Assembly (NCBI GenBank): GCA_947499725.1
Contig: CANMPK010000004.1
Location: 124,001-188,000, forward strand
Direction of reading: 5' to 3'
Origin: an uncultured Paracoccaceae bacterium
GTDB lineage: Bacteria; Pseudomonadota; Alphaproteobacteria; Rhodobacterales; Rhodobacteraceae
DNA length: 64,000 nucleotides
A program made the translations under genes and the position numbers. Shown here one piece after another: positions 7,750-16,476 of the stretch. The notes under the pieces are model-generated. The model did no database searches. It was not told the DNA's origin and saw nothing but the letters and a program-made list of their open reading frames with translations. The number at the start of each line of letters is the position of its first letter. Position 1 is the first letter of the stretch.

Positions 7750-9558
7750 ATGACTTTGAACGCCACCATTAAGACCGTCACAGACCGGATTATTGCGCGC
7801 AGTGAAAACGCGCGTGGCCCGTATCTAGAACGTATGGCAGCCGCAAAATCCAAGGGGCCAAACCGTGGACACCTATCCTGCTCTGGCCAAGCCCACGCTT
7901 ACGCGGGGGCAGGCGAAGACCAAGGCACATTGGCTACCACAGATGCGGGAAGCCTCGGCATCGTCACCGCCTACAACGACATGTTGTCTGCGCACCAGCC
8001 GTTTGAACGTTACCCACAACTGATCCGCGATGCGGCCCGTTCGATGGGCGGCGTTGCACAGGTTGCGGGCGGCGTGCCTGCGATGTGTGACGGCGTGACC
8101 CAAGGCGAAGCAGGCATGGAACTCAGCCTGTTTTCCCGCGATGTCATCGCGATGGCGACGGGCGTTTCCCTGAGCCACAACACCTATGATGCTGCAGTGT
8201 TCCTTGGCGTTTGCGATAAAATCGTTCCGGGTCTTGTGATCGGCGCGCAGGCCTTTGGTCACCTGCCAGCAGTGTTTATCCCAGCAGGTCCAATGACCTC
8301 TGGCATCTCGAATGATGACAAAGCCAAGGTGCGCCAGCAATTTGCAGCCGGTGAAGTTGGCCGCGATGCGCTGATGAAATCTGAAATGGCAGCCTATCAC
8401 GGCCCAGGTACATGTACCTTCTACGGCACTGCGAACACCAACCAGATGTTGATGGAATTCATGGGCCTTCACCTGCCAGGTTCTAGCTTCGTAACCCCGA
8501 ACACCGGTTTGCGCGATAAGCTCACCGAAGAAGCGGCGAAACGCGCGCTGTCTTTGTCTGCGCTGGGCAACAACTACACGCCTGTTTGCGACATTCTGGA
8601 CGAGAAGGCCTTTGTAAACGGTATCGTTGGCCTGATGGCGACGGGCGGCTCTACAAACCTGCTGATCCACTTGCTGGCCATGGCGCGTATGGGCGGCATC
8701 ATTCTGGATTGGGAAGATTTCGCAGACCTGTCCGGCGTTGTGCCTCTTCTGGCGCGCGTCTATCCAAACGGCCTTGCAGATGTGAACCACTTCCACGCGG
8801 CAGGCGGCTTGGGCTATCTGATTGGCGAGCTGCTCAAGGGCGGCCTGCTGCACCCAGATACAAAAACCATCGCGGGCGAAGGTCTGGAGAACTACACATC
8901 AGAACCTTTCCTGAACGACGGCGAGCTGGAATGGCGCAAGGGCACGGATGTTAGCCTGAACGAAGCCATTGTGCGCCCGATCACAGAACCGTTCCAAGCC
9001 AATGGCGGCCTGTCACACATGACTGGCAACCTTGGAACCGGCGTTATGAAGATCTCTGCGGTTGCGGAAGAACATCGTATCGTTGAAGCGCCAGTGCGCG
9101 TGTTCCACGATCAGGAAGAAGTGAAGGTTGCCTTCAAAGCGGGCGAGCTGACCGAGGACGTGATTGTTGTTGTGCGCTTCCAAGGTCCGAAATCCAACGG
9201 CATGCCAGAACTGCACAGCCTGACGCCGATGCTGGCGATCATGCAAGGGCGCGGTCAGAAAACGGCTCTGGTGACAGATGGCCGTATGTCTGGTGCCTCC
9301 GGCAAAGTGCCTGCCGCGATCCACGTTAGCCCAGAAGCTTTGGACGGTGGTCCAATTGCATATTTGCAAGATGGGGACGTTGTTCGTGTCGATGCTACAA
9401 CTGGTATACTAGAAATCCTGACCGAGGGTGTGCTAGACCGCGAACCAGTAGTGGCAGACCTGTCCGGCAATGAGGCCGGCGTTGGTCGCGAACTGTTCAA
9501 AGCATTCCGCGCTTCTGTGGGCCCAGCGGCCTCTGGCGCATCTGTATTCGGAGACTAA
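7750..9558 (+). CDS. edd: Phosphogluconate dehydratase
   Basis: 602 residues, IlvD/Edd family. It dehydrates 6-phosphogluconate to 2-keto-3-deoxy-6-phosphogluconate using a [4Fe-4S] cluster. Family landmarks are MLSAHQPFERYP, GVPAMCDGVTQGEAGMELS, the cluster-ligand segment GVCDKIVPG and the GTCTFYGTANTNQ stretch; the C-terminus has GRMSGASGKVPAAIH. It is distinguished from the downstream ilvD by the Edd-type N-terminal extension and by its position between zwf and eda. The stop is 4 bp from the eda start, so translation is probably coupled. Confidence 0.98.
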   Translation: MTLNATIKTVTDRIIARSENARGPYLERMAAAKSKGPNRGHLSCSGQAHAYAGAGEDQGTLATTDAGSLGIVTAYNDMLSAHQPFERYPQLIRDAARSMGGVAQVAGGVPAMCDGVTQGEAGMELSLFSRDVIAMATGVSLSHNTYDAAVFLGVCDKIVPGLVIGAQAFGHLPAVFIPAGPMTSGISNDDKAKVRQQFAAGEVGRDALMKSEMAAYHGPGTCTFYGTANTNQMLMEFMGLHLPGSSFVTPNTGLRDKLTEEAAKRALSLSALGNNYTPVCDILDEKAFVNGIVGLMATGGSTNLLIHLLAMARMGGIILDWEDFADLSGVVPLLARVYPNGLADVNHFHAAGGLGYLIGELLKGGLLHPDTKTIAGEGLENYTSEPFLNDGELEWRKGTDVSLNEAIVRPITEPFQANGGLSHMTGNLGTGVMKISAVAEEHRIVEAPVRVFHDQEEVKVAFKAGELTEDVIVVVRFQGPKSNGMPELHSLTPMLAIMQGRGQKTALVTDGRMSGASGKVPAAIHVSPEALDGGPIAYLQDGDVVRVDATTGILEILTEGVLDREPVVADLSGNEAGVGRELFKAFRASVGPAASGASVFGD

Positions 9559-9562
9559 ACAC

Positions 9563-10210
9563 ATGAGCATCACCCCAGCAGAAGCCAGCATTCAGGCCCG
9601 CAAGATCTGTGATCTGGCGCCAATCGTGCCGGTTATCTTCGTACACGACGTCAAACACGCGCGCCCATTGGCAGAAGCGCTGGTGGCCGGTGGCCTGCCT
9701 GCATTGGAAGTGACCCTGCGCACAGACGCCGCGCTGGACGTGATCCGCGAGATGGCAAAAGTTGAAGGCGGCGTTGTGGGCGCGGGCTCTCTGCGTAACC
9801 TCGACACTGTGAAAGCAGCGATCGACGCAGGCGCGACATTTGGCGTGTCTCCGGGCGCAACAGATGCTCTGCTGGACGCGGTTGAGGCTGAAGGCCTGCC
9901 AACTCTGCCAGGCGCGGCAACATCCAGCGAAGCGATGCGCCTTCTGGAACGTGGCTACACAATGCAAAAGTTCTTCCCTGCGGAAGCCGCGGGTGGCGCA
10001 AACGCAGTGAAATCCATTGGCGCACCGCTGCCGCAGATTTCCTTCTGCCCAACTGGTGGTATCAACCCAAAGAACGCGGGTGATTACCTGAAGCTCAGCA
10101 ACGTTGCGTGCTGTGGCGGTAGCTGGGTTGCACCAAACGATCTGATCGAAGCGGGCGACTGGGCTGGCATCGAAGCACTGGCCCGCGAAGCGAGCCAATT
10201 GCCGCGCTAA
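9563..10210 (+). CDS. eda: KDPG aldolase (2-dehydro-3-deoxyphosphogluconate aldolase)
   Basis: 215 residues from the ATG at 9563, with GGAG inside the end of edd as the ribosome binding site. An upstream in-frame start would overlap edd by 90 bp and is not family-like. Eda splits KDPG into pyruvate and glyceraldehyde-3-phosphate. The class I aldolase Schiff-base Lys is in MQKFFPAE (about K136), with the catalytic Glu segment ALEVTLRTDAAL and PGAATSSEAMRLLERG. It completes the Entner-Doudoroff operon and is followed by a strong terminator. Confidence 0.97.
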   Translation: MSITPAEASIQARKICDLAPIVPVIFVHDVKHARPLAEALVAGGLPALEVTLRTDAALDVIREMAKVEGGVVGAGSLRNLDTVKAAIDAGATFGVSPGATDALLDAVEAEGLPTLPGAATSSEAMRLLERGYTMQKFFPAEAAGGANAVKSIGAPLPQISFCPTGGINPKNAGDYLKLSNVACCGGSWVAPNDLIEAGDWAGIEALAREASQLPR

Positions 10211-10240
10211 GCGCGATTGAAGAACAATAGTTCTTAAACT

Positions 10241-10268
10241 AGGGGTGTTTTCGCAAGAAAACGCCCCT
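10241..10268 (+). terminator. Rho-independent terminator of zwf-edd-eda
   Basis: A 12-bp stem (AGGGGTGTTTTC / GAAAACGCCCCT, one G-U) closes on a GCAA tetraloop and is followed by ATTTCTC. It lies 30 bp after the eda stop and 78 bp before ilvD, separating the sugar operon from ilvD. Confidence 0.85.
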
Positions 10269-10345
10269 ATTTCTCTTGCAAATCCCTGTTTGGGATGGCA
10301 CCCGATAAAACCAGCAAATTTGCCAACGTATTAAGGGGAAACGAT

Positions 10346-12199
10346 ATGCCTGATCTTCGTTCCAAGACATCCACCTTTGGCCGCCGTATGGCCGCTGCAC
10401 GTGCGCTATGGCGTGCGACCGGCATGGGCGATGACGACTTTGGAAAGCCGATTATTGCGGTCGTCAACTCCTTCACGGAATTCGTTCCGGGCCACGTGCA
10501 CCTGAAAGACATGGGTCAACTGGTGGCGCGTGAGATCGAAAAAGCCGGTGGTGTTGCCAAAGAAATGAACACAATCGCTGTCGATGACGGTATCGCGATG
10601 GGCCATGACGGGATGCTGTATTCCCTGCCGTCCCGCGAAGTGATCGCCGATAGCGTTGAATACATGGCGAACGCGCACTGCGTAGACGCGCTGGTGTGTA
10701 TTTCCAACTGTGACAAGATCACGCCGGGCATGTTGATGGCGGCGATGCGCCTGAACATTCCAGCGATCTTTGTCTCTGGTGGCCCGATGGAAGCCGGTAA
10801 GGTGATCCTGTCTGACGGTGAAACCAAAGCGGACCTCGTGACAGCCATCGTTGGCGCGACCGATGATCGCCGCACCGAGGAAGACGTTGCAAAGCTGGAA
10901 CGCTCTGCCTGCCCAACATGTGGCTCTTGCTCTGGTATGTTCACGGCGAACTCTATGAACTGTCTGGCCGAAGCGCTGGGTCTGGCGCTGCCGGGCAACG
11001 GCTCTTTGCTGGCAACGCACTCTAAACGTGAAGGTCTGTTCAAAGAAGCCGGCCATAAGATCGTTGAGCTGTGTGAGCGTTGGTACAAAAACGAAGACGC
11101 AAGCGCGTTGCCGCGTGGTATTGCGACATTTGACGCCTTTGAAAACGCGATGGCGCTGGATATCGCGATGGGCGGTTCCACCAACACAGTTCTGCACCTT
11201 CTGGCGATTGCCCATGAAGGCGAGGTTGATTTCACCATGGCGGATATGGACCGTCTGAGCCGTGACATCCCGCACCTTTGTAAAGTGGCACCATCAACGC
11301 CGAAATATCACATGGAAGACGTGCACCGCGCTGGCGGTATCGCGCGTATTCTGGGTGAGCTGGATCGCGAAGGTAAAATCCACCGTCATTGTGCGACCGT
11401 GCATGAAAAAGACGTGGGTGCCTTTATCGACAAATGGGACGTGCGCCGCGACACCGCTGGCAACGAAGCGCATGATCTGTTCATCGCCGCGCCTGGTGGC
11501 GTTCGCACGACGCAAGCGTTTAGCCAATCGCGTATGTACACTGAACTAGACGTCGACATCGAAGACGGCTGCGTACGTGACTTTGAGAATGCCTATTCCG
11601 AAGAAGGCGGCTTGTGCGTGTTGTTCGGTAACCTTGCAGAGCAAGGCTGTATCGTGAAAACTGCGGGCGTTATCAAAGACATGTACGAGTTCGAAGGCAC
11701 TGCTAAGGTCTTTGAATCAATGGAAGACTCCATGAACGGAATCCTGCGTGGTGACGTGAAAGAAAACTCTGTTGTCATCGTGCGTTACGAAGGTCCGAAG
11801 GGCGGCCCAGGTATGCAAGAGATGCTGTACCCAACGGCTTATCTGAAATCCAAAGGTCTGGATAAGACTTGTGCGCTGGTGACGGATGGTCGTTTCTCTG
11901 GTGGCTCTGCAGGTCTGTCTATTGGCCACGTTTCACCAGAAGCGGCTGAGAAAGGTCTGATCGGTTTGGTGGAAGATGGTGACAAGATCACGATCTCTAT
12001 CCCGAACCGTAAAATCCAACTGGAAGTGAGCGACGAAGAAATCGAACGTCGTCGCGCGGCGCACCCGCAGGCTGATAAGAAAGCATGGAAAGCGGAAGGG
12101 CGTCCTCGGGCGGTGTCTAAGGCGTTGAAAGCCTATGCGGCACATGTGGCGAACGCGTCTTTGGGTGCGGTTCGTATGCTGGACGAGGAAGACGAGTAA
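10346..12199 (+). CDS. ilvD: Dihydroxy-acid dehydratase
   Basis: 617 residues from the ATG at 10346 (AAGGGGAA 5 bp upstream; [24 protein letters not shown] matches the family start, while an upstream ATG does not). IlvD dehydrates dihydroxy-isovalerate and dihydroxy-methylvalerate to the keto acids of valine and isoleucine synthesis; ketoisovalerate also feeds panB. Cluster-ligand cysteines sit in [10 protein letters not shown] (C122) and [18 protein letters not shown] (C192, C195). It is a single-gene unit by the terminators on both sides. ilvC lies 40 kb away in this window. Confidence 0.98.
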   Translation: MPDLRSKTSTFGRRMAAARALWRATGMGDDDFGKPIIAVVNSFTEFVPGHVHLKDMGQLVAREIEKAGGVAKEMNTIAVDDGIAMGHDGMLYSLPSREVIADSVEYMANAHCVDALVCISNCDKITPGMLMAAMRLNIPAIFVSGGPMEAGKVILSDGETKADLVTAIVGATDDRRTEEDVAKLERSACPTCGSCSGMFTANSMNCLAEALGLALPGNGSLLATHSKREGLFKEAGHKIVELCERWYKNEDASALPRGIATFDAFENAMALDIAMGGSTNTVLHLLAIAHEGEVDFTMADMDRLSRDIPHLCKVAPSTPKYHMEDVHRAGGIARILGELDREGKIHRHCATVHEKDVGAFIDKWDVRRDTAGNEAHDLFIAAPGGVRTTQAFSQSRMYTELDVDIEDGCVRDFENAYSEEGGLCVLFGNLAEQGCIVKTAGVIKDMYEFEGTAKVFESMEDSMNGILRGDVKENSVVIVRYEGPKGGPGMQEMLYPTAYLKSKGLDKTCALVTDGRFSGGSAGLSIGHVSPEAAEKGLIGLVEDGDKITISIPNRKIQLEVSDEEIERRRAAHPQADKKAWKAEGRPRAVSKALKAYAAHVANASLGAVRMLDEEDE

Positions 12200-12258
12200 T
12201 TGTTTTTGATTGTGGAAGGTGAGGTCTCTCGCCTTCTAATCATCTGATAAGACACAAA

Positions 12259-12283
12259 AAAGGGCGCCGAATTGGCGCCCTTT
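12259..12283. terminator. Bidirectional terminator between ilvD and the DUF1127 gene
   Basis: AAAGGGCGCC and GGCGCCCTTT form a perfect 10-bp stem with a GAATT loop. On the minus strand it is followed by TTTTTTGTG, and on the plus strand by a weaker T-run, so it can end transcription from both convergent genes. Confidence 0.85.
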
Positions 12284-12304
12284 CTGTATTCGGATGTATG
12301 GGAA

Positions 12305-12529
12305 TTACATGCCCATTTTGTCAGCGAAAACGTGACGTACGATCTCGTCGCGTTTCAGGCCGCGTGCTGCCAGTTCTTCGTCTGTCAGGCTCTGAAGAAG
12401 TTGAACTTCTTCTGTGCGGCTGGACGCTTCTCCCATTGCGATCAATGCGTTACCCAGTGCAACGAAAGGCGCAGAAAGAATGCTAAGGATTGAGACAGGT
12501 GCAGTGATGTTCAGTGCTGTGTTTGCCAT
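12305..12529 (-). CDS. DUF1127 domain small protein
   Basis: 74 residues. The C-terminal half, LLQSLTDEELAARGLKRDEIVRHVFADKMG, is the short DUF1127 helix pair found in many alphaproteobacterial small proteins. The N-terminal half is a hydrophobic/amphipathic segment (APVSILSILSAPFVALGNALIAMG). Members are often abundant and stress-induced, and some affect phosphate or RNA turnover, but no activity is assigned here. GGAG lies 9 bases before the ATG, and the gene ends at the strong terminator at 12259-12283. Confidence 0.85.
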   Translation of the reverse strand: MANTALNITAPVSILSILSAPFVALGNALIAMGEASSRTEEVQLLQSLTDEELAARGLKRDEIVRHVFADKMGM

Positions 12530-12636
12530 GGTGTAAGGCTCCGTTTCGGTTCGTGTCTCCCTGCTAACAATTTAGGCAAACGCCTCAGCGACGACTACAG
12601 CCGGTTTCGCATTGCTGCCTTGCAGCATTTGCAACC

Positions 12637-13044
12637 CTAGCTTTTGCGGGGCGGCATTTGAGGCGGTTTAGAGGGCGTGCGGGGCTTGCGCGCGGGCTTC
12701 GGTTCGGCAGGTTTTGCTGCCACGGTTTTGGGTTTGGATGGAGAGGCCTTTACGGTTTCAAGTTTGGCCTTTGATTTTGTGGAAGCTGCTGTTTTAAATA
12801 CGATTTTTTCGGGTTCTGGGGCAGGAGCCTTCGCCGGTTTAGCAGCCTTTTTGGCCACCTGTTTTGGCTTTGTTTTTGGCTTCGCTGCGGGTTTTGTGAC
12901 AGGGGGCGCAATGAGGGCTTTGGGGGTTAAGAAATCGAAAGATTTTAGCAAAGCTGTGTTCACGCGCATTTGCTTTTCTACGGATTGTCCCATCAGTTGG
13001 CAGCCGTGGATGTAAAGCTCTAAGCCATTGAAAGTAGGTAACAT
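12637..13044 (-). CDS. Lys/Pro/Ala-rich low-complexity protein
   Basis: 135 residues, starting at an ATG with AAGGGG 6 bases upstream. Residues 1-45 (MLPTFNGLELYIHGCQLMGQ...LLKSFDFL) look like a short helical domain that could mediate dimerisation. From about 48 to the end it is a run of K, P and A with KP, KPK, AAKPA and TKPKTK repeats, ending PRKS. This resembles AlgP/histone-H1-like tails that bind DNA or polyanions, or a phasin-type tail. It is strongly basic. Family not identified; function inferred only from composition. Confidence 0.6.
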   Translation of the reverse strand: MLPTFNGLELYIHGCQLMGQSVEKQMRVNTALLKSFDFLTPKALIAPPVTKPAAKPKTKPKQVAKKAAKPAKAPAPEPEKIVFKTAASTKSKAKLETVKASPSKPKTVAAKPAEPKPARKPRTPSKPPQMPPRKS

Positions 13045-13354
13045 TTATAACCCCTTGATTAATTTTTACGCAGACTTCTTGAAGATCGTAACATCCAATG
13101 GTTTTTGAAGCGTTAGCACCGTACCGATGCCCAAAACCGATCAGAAACTCTGATTTTCAGGTTGAGTAGAGCGCGGATTTAATCGCTTTTGGGTGGAATC
13201 TTTGGAGTGTTAACTTTTTACCGCCCGAAAAAACCGCTTTGCCCTATAGAACCCGCCAGCGATGATTTTATAGACAGGATGATTGCGGTCATTGCGCTGA
13301 AGGCGGGTTCGTCGCATTTTGCGGCCAACGAATCATTGGCCCAAGGAGATCGCC
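13045..13354. other. Gene-free region between divergent basic-protein gene and rpe
   Basis: 310 bp with no plausible coding frame. It should hold the promoter of the basic protein (leftward) and of rpe (rightward). The rpe ribosome binding site AAGGAGAT is at 13343-13350. I see no repeat, operator or RNA gene that I can support. Confidence 0.5.
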
Positions 13355-14035
13355 ATGAGTTTTGATCGATCCATTAAAATCGCTCCGTCTATCCTGTCTG
13401 CGGATTTCGCCAACTTTGGCAAAGAAATCGAAGCGGTTGAGGCGCAGGGCGCGGATTGGATCCATGTGGATGTGATGGACGGGCATTTCGTGCCGAATCT
13501 GACATTCGGTCCGCCTTTGTGTGCGGCGATCCGTAAGCACATCAATACTGTGATGGATGTGCATTTGATGATCTCTCCGGTGGATGCCTATATCGACGCT
13601 TTCGCAGATGCGGGCGCAGATGTTTTGACGGCGCACCTTGAGGCTGGGCCGCATATTCACCGTACTTTGCAGGCTATTCGCGGCGCGGGCTGTAAGGCTG
13701 GTTTGGCGTTGAACCCTGCAACGGGCATCGAAGATGTGGAATATCTGCTGGATATGGTGGACCTGATCTGTGTGATGACGGTGAACCCTGGCTTTGGTGG
13801 CCAGAAGTTCATTCACAGCCAGATCGAAAAGGTGAAAAAGCTGCGTGCGATGATTGGGGATCGTCCGATCCATATCGAGATTGATGGCGGCATCACTCCA
13901 GAAACTGCACCTTTGATGGCTGCGGCGGGTGCTGATGTTTTGGTGGCTGGCTCTGCTGTGTTCAAAGGCGGCAGCGTTGAGAACCCAGCGCCATATGGCG
14001 AGAATATCCGCGCGATCCGCAATTCGATTGCTTAA
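13355..14035 (+). CDS. rpe: Ribulose-phosphate 3-epimerase
   Basis: 226 residues from the ATG at 13355, with AAGGAGAT upstream. Rpe interconverts ribulose-5-phosphate and xylulose-5-phosphate in the pentose phosphate pathway. The TIM-barrel landmarks are all present: APSILSADF, DVMDGHFVPNLTFGP with the metal-binding His and catalytic Asp, VHLMI, HLEAG, TVNPGFGGQKF, and EIDGGI with the second catalytic Asp. Being class A of the sugar pathway enzymes, it complements zwf upstream. It ends at a very strong terminator. Confidence 0.98.
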   Translation: MSFDRSIKIAPSILSADFANFGKEIEAVEAQGADWIHVDVMDGHFVPNLTFGPPLCAAIRKHINTVMDVHLMISPVDAYIDAFADAGADVLTAHLEAGPHIHRTLQAIRGAGCKAGLALNPATGIEDVEYLLDMVDLICVMTVNPGFGGQKFIHSQIEKVKKLRAMIGDRPIHIEIDGGITPETAPLMAAAGADVLVAGSAVFKGGSVENPAPYGENIRAIRNSIA

Positions 14036-14050
14036 GATCTGCTAAAGAAT

Positions 14051-14105
14051 AAGGGCGCGGGCGTAACGCTTTTGGAGAGATCCAAGGCGCAACGCCCGCG
14101 CCCTT
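14051..14105 (+). terminator. Strong terminator downstream of rpe
   Basis: A 14-bp perfect stem AAGGGCGCGGGCGT / ACGCCCGCGCCCTT encloses a 27-base loop that can itself pair (CGC/GCG). It is followed by AACTTTTG. It lies 15 bp after the rpe stop and before the convergent TetR gene. Confidence 0.8.
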
Positions 14106-14180
14106 AACTTTTGAGAAATGTGGCATTTCGCGCTTTTCAGGGGCTGAAATGTACACTTGGCGATTTCGCCTGTGCTTTCC

Positions 14181-14774
14181 TTAAATCAGGGTCTCGAATG
14201 TCTTCAACGCGAAGGAACAGCGTTGGATGATTTCGGTTTTGCTCGGCTCGGCCATGACGCCGGTGGCGCGTTTGATTTGCGTGTCTGCGATCAGCAGGCC
14301 GAGGTAGGTTTGCGCGAGGGTTTGGGCATCGTGTGCGCTGCGCGTGGCAAGGCTTGCCATGAGCTGCGCAAAGAGCGGCTGGATTTCGTTGCGGCCTCCG
14401 TCTGCTAAGGCTTGGCCAAGGGCGCCGGTTGGGTCGGCGGCTGCCGCGCGGTTCAGCAGGACGGCGCGTTCTCCCAAGAGCATGGTGAGGAAGATCGGCG
14501 AGATACGGGCGAGGGCGTCCAGCGGGTCTGTTTGATCGGCGAGGGCTTGGCGCAGCAGGTCTCCGGTTTGAGCGGCGTTGTCGCGCACCATGGTTTCAAA
14601 CAGGCCCTGTTTGTCGCCGTACCATTTGTACATGGTTTCGTTCGAGGCCTTGGCGGCTTTGGCGACGGCCAGCATGGATGTGCCGCCATATCCTTTTTCT
14701 GCAAGCAGGGCGTAGGCCGCCTGTGTGATCGCTTGGTGGCGGGCATGTTTCTGGCTGTCTGACATGGGGGGCAT
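14181..14774 (-). CDS. TetR family transcriptional repressor
   Basis: 197 residues. The N-terminal helix-turn-helix spans about residues 10-55: AITQAAYALLAEKGYGGTSMLAVAKAAKASNETMYKWYGDKQGLF, the canonical TetR_N pattern. The C-terminal ligand domain resembles that of AcrR-type regulators. The gene is divergent from a DUF1772 membrane-protein gene, and the 99-bp spacer holds two copies of a 16-bp palindrome, so it very likely represses itself and the DUF1772 gene. GGAAAG 7 bases before the ATG at 14774 supports the start. The ligand is unknown. Confidence 0.92.
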   Translation of the reverse strand: MPPMSDSQKHARHQAITQAAYALLAEKGYGGTSMLAVAKAAKASNETMYKWYGDKQGLFETMVRDNAAQTGDLLRQALADQTDPLDALARISPIFLTMLLGERAVLLNRAAAADPTGALGQALADGGRNEIQPLFAQLMASLATRSAHDAQTLAQTYLGLLIADTQIKRATGVMAEPSKTEIIQRCSFALKTFETLI

Positions 14775-14806
14775 GGGCGGTCTTTCCGAAGTCTCTTGCC
14801 TTCAAT

Positions 14807-14822
14807 CGTACAGATGTGTACG
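14807..14822. promoter_or_regulatory. TetR operator candidate, copy 1
   Basis: CGTACA-GATG-TGTACG is a perfect 6-bp inverted repeat with a 4-base centre, 33 bp upstream of the TetR start codon. The same sequence recurs 29 bp away. Confidence 0.7.
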
Positions 14823-14835
14823 GATAAGTGCAATG

Positions 14836-14851
14836 CGTATAGATGTGTACG
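14836..14851. promoter_or_regulatory. TetR operator candidate, copy 2
   Basis: CGTATA-GATG-TGTACG repeats copy 1 with one base changed in the left arm. It lies 23 bp upstream of the DUF1772 start. The 29-bp centre-to-centre distance is close to three helical turns, which puts both sites on one face of the DNA. Confidence 0.7.
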
Positions 14852-14873
14852 GTTTGCGTAAGGGAATAGTGAG

Positions 14874-15377
14874 ATGAAACAGGTTACGATTGGCTTAATG
14901 AGTTTGGCGATGTTGTTGAGCGCGCTGATCTTTGGGTTTTTCTACGCTTGGATTTGTTCGACCATGTGGGGGTTGGATGCGATTGACCCGCGTGTGGCGA
15001 TTGAGGCGATGCAGGGCATGAATGCCTCGGTGCGCAATGGGGTCTTTGCGCCGGCCTTTTTTGGCACGCCCTTGGCGATGTGGGCGGCGGCTTTGGCTTT
15101 GCGGTCTTTGGGCGCGCGCGCGGCGGCGGTTTGGTTTGCTTTGGGCGGCGTGGTGTATTTTGCCGGGGGCTTAGTGCTGACGATGTTGGTGAATGTGCCA
15201 ATGAACGAAGCCTTGGCTTTGGTTGCGGTGCCCGCAGATGAGGCGGCTGCGCAGGCGATTTGGCAGGGGTATTCCGCGCCTTGGCAGGTTTGGAACATCA
15301 CGCGGACGGTTTTGTCGGGCGTGGCGTTTTTGATGGGATTGGTTGGGGTGTTCCGCTTTGCAGCGCAGAAGGGCTGA
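14874..15377 (+). CDS. DUF1772 (anthrone oxygenase-like) membrane protein
   Basis: 167 residues with four predicted transmembrane helices at about 5-29, 62-77, 83-107 and 142-162. The pattern MGLDAIDP..AIEAMQGMN..VRNG.FAPAFFGTP and FAGG..LTMLVNVPMNEAL..VP is that of the DUF1772 family, which includes fungal anthrone oxygenases and many bacterial proteins of unknown function. It is divergent from the TetR gene with operators between, so expression is probably induced by a small molecule. A role in modifying or tolerating a hydrophobic or quinone-like compound is only inferred. Confidence 0.8.
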   Translation: MKQVTIGLMSLAMLLSALIFGFFYAWICSTMWGLDAIDPRVAIEAMQGMNASVRNGVFAPAFFGTPLAMWAAALALRSLGARAAAVWFALGGVVYFAGGLVLTMLVNVPMNEALALVAVPADEAAAQAIWQGYSAPWQVWNITRTVLSGVAFLMGLVGVFRFAAQKG

Positions 15378-16364
15378 TCAGAGCATTTCTGGCAGGACGA
15401 GATCAGGCGGCGGCAGGCCGTCGTGGAAGGTCATGATGTTGAGCATGACTTTCTCGCCCATTTCGATGCGGCATTCGTGGGTGGCGGAGCCCATGTGGGG
15501 CAGCATTACAACGTTGGACAGGTTGCGCAGCTCGGCGCCCATTTCTTCGCCGCCTTCGTAGACGTCTAGGCCCGCGCCCGCGATCTTTTCGGATTTCAGC
15601 GCACGCACGAGGGCGGTTTCGTCGATGACTTCGCCGCGGGATGTGTTCACGATCACCGCGTCAGGTTTCATCAGCGCCAAGCGGCGGTTGTTCACCAGAT
15701 GGAAGGTGGATGGGGTGTGCGGGCAGTTGATGGAGAGTACATCCATACGGGCCAGCATTTGATCGAGGCTTTCCCAATAGGTGGCCCCGTAGCGTTCTTC
15801 GATGCCGAGGTGCAGGCGGCGGCGGTTGTGGTAGTGGATCTCCATCCCGAAGGCCTGCGCGCGGCGGGCGACGGCTTGGCCGATGCGGCCCATGCCGAGG
15901 ATGCCGAGTTTGCGGCCACTGATGCGTCCACCGAGCATGGCGTTGGGGGACCAGCCCTCCCATTTGCCGATTTCCATTTGGGCGAGGCCCTCTGGAATGC
16001 GGCGGGTGACCGAGAGGATCAGGGCCATTGTCATGTCGGCTGTGTCTTCGGTCATGACGCCAGGGGTGTTGGTGACGGCGATGCCGCGTTTTCGAGCGTT
16101 TTCGACCTCGATATGGTCCACGCCTGCGCCATAGTTGGCGATCAGCTTCAGCTTTGGGCCCGCATGGTCGAGAATCGAAGTGTCGATTTGATCGTTCAAA
16201 GTGGTGACCAAAACATCGGCTGTGGCGACAGCTTGGATCAGCTCTGCTTGGGGGATTGGGGCGTCATCTGGCCTCAAAGTGACATCAAATAGCTGTTTGA
16301 GGCGCGATTCCACGGGGTCGGGCAACCGTCGCGTAACAACAACACTTAGACGTTGCTTTGTCAT
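15378..16364 (-). CDS. D-isomer specific 2-hydroxyacid dehydrogenase (glyoxylate/hydroxypyruvate reductase type)
   Basis: 328 residues from the ATG at 16364 (GGGAGGCC just upstream); the open frame continues 110 codons further without a domain. It is a cytosolic NAD(P)H enzyme reducing 2-keto acids to D-2-hydroxyacids. Motifs: NYGAGVDHIEV in the substrate domain, the Rossmann GILGMGRIGQAVARRA (GxGxxG), NTSRGEVIDE with the catalytic Arg, and LPHMGSAT with the catalytic His. The pair MVLPHMGSAT and GLDVYEGG fit the GyaR/HprA-like subgroup, so glyoxylate or hydroxypyruvate is the likely substrate. It is divergent from the SH3 protein gene and tail to tail with the DUF1772 gene. Confidence 0.92.
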   Translation of the reverse strand: MTKQRLSVVVTRRLPDPVESRLKQLFDVTLRPDDAPIPQAELIQAVATADVLVTTLNDQIDTSILDHAGPKLKLIANYGAGVDHIEVENARKRGIAVTNTPGVMTEDTADMTMALILSVTRRIPEGLAQMEIGKWEGWSPNAMLGGRISGRKLGILGMGRIGQAVARRAQAFGMEIHYHNRRRLHLGIEERYGATYWESLDQMLARMDVLSINCPHTPSTFHLVNNRRLALMKPDAVIVNTSRGEVIDETALVRALKSEKIAGAGLDVYEGGEEMGAELRNLSNVVMLPHMGSATHECRIEMGEKVMLNIMTFHDGLPPPDLVLPEML

Positions 16365-16476
16365 TTGGCCTCCCGTGTGTCTTCCCAAATCACTGCGTTG
16401 CTGGCAGAGTGCCTGACAGAACGACGGGGTACAAGAACCTCCGCGCAATTTTATTAGCAGGCGAAAGAAAATCGGG

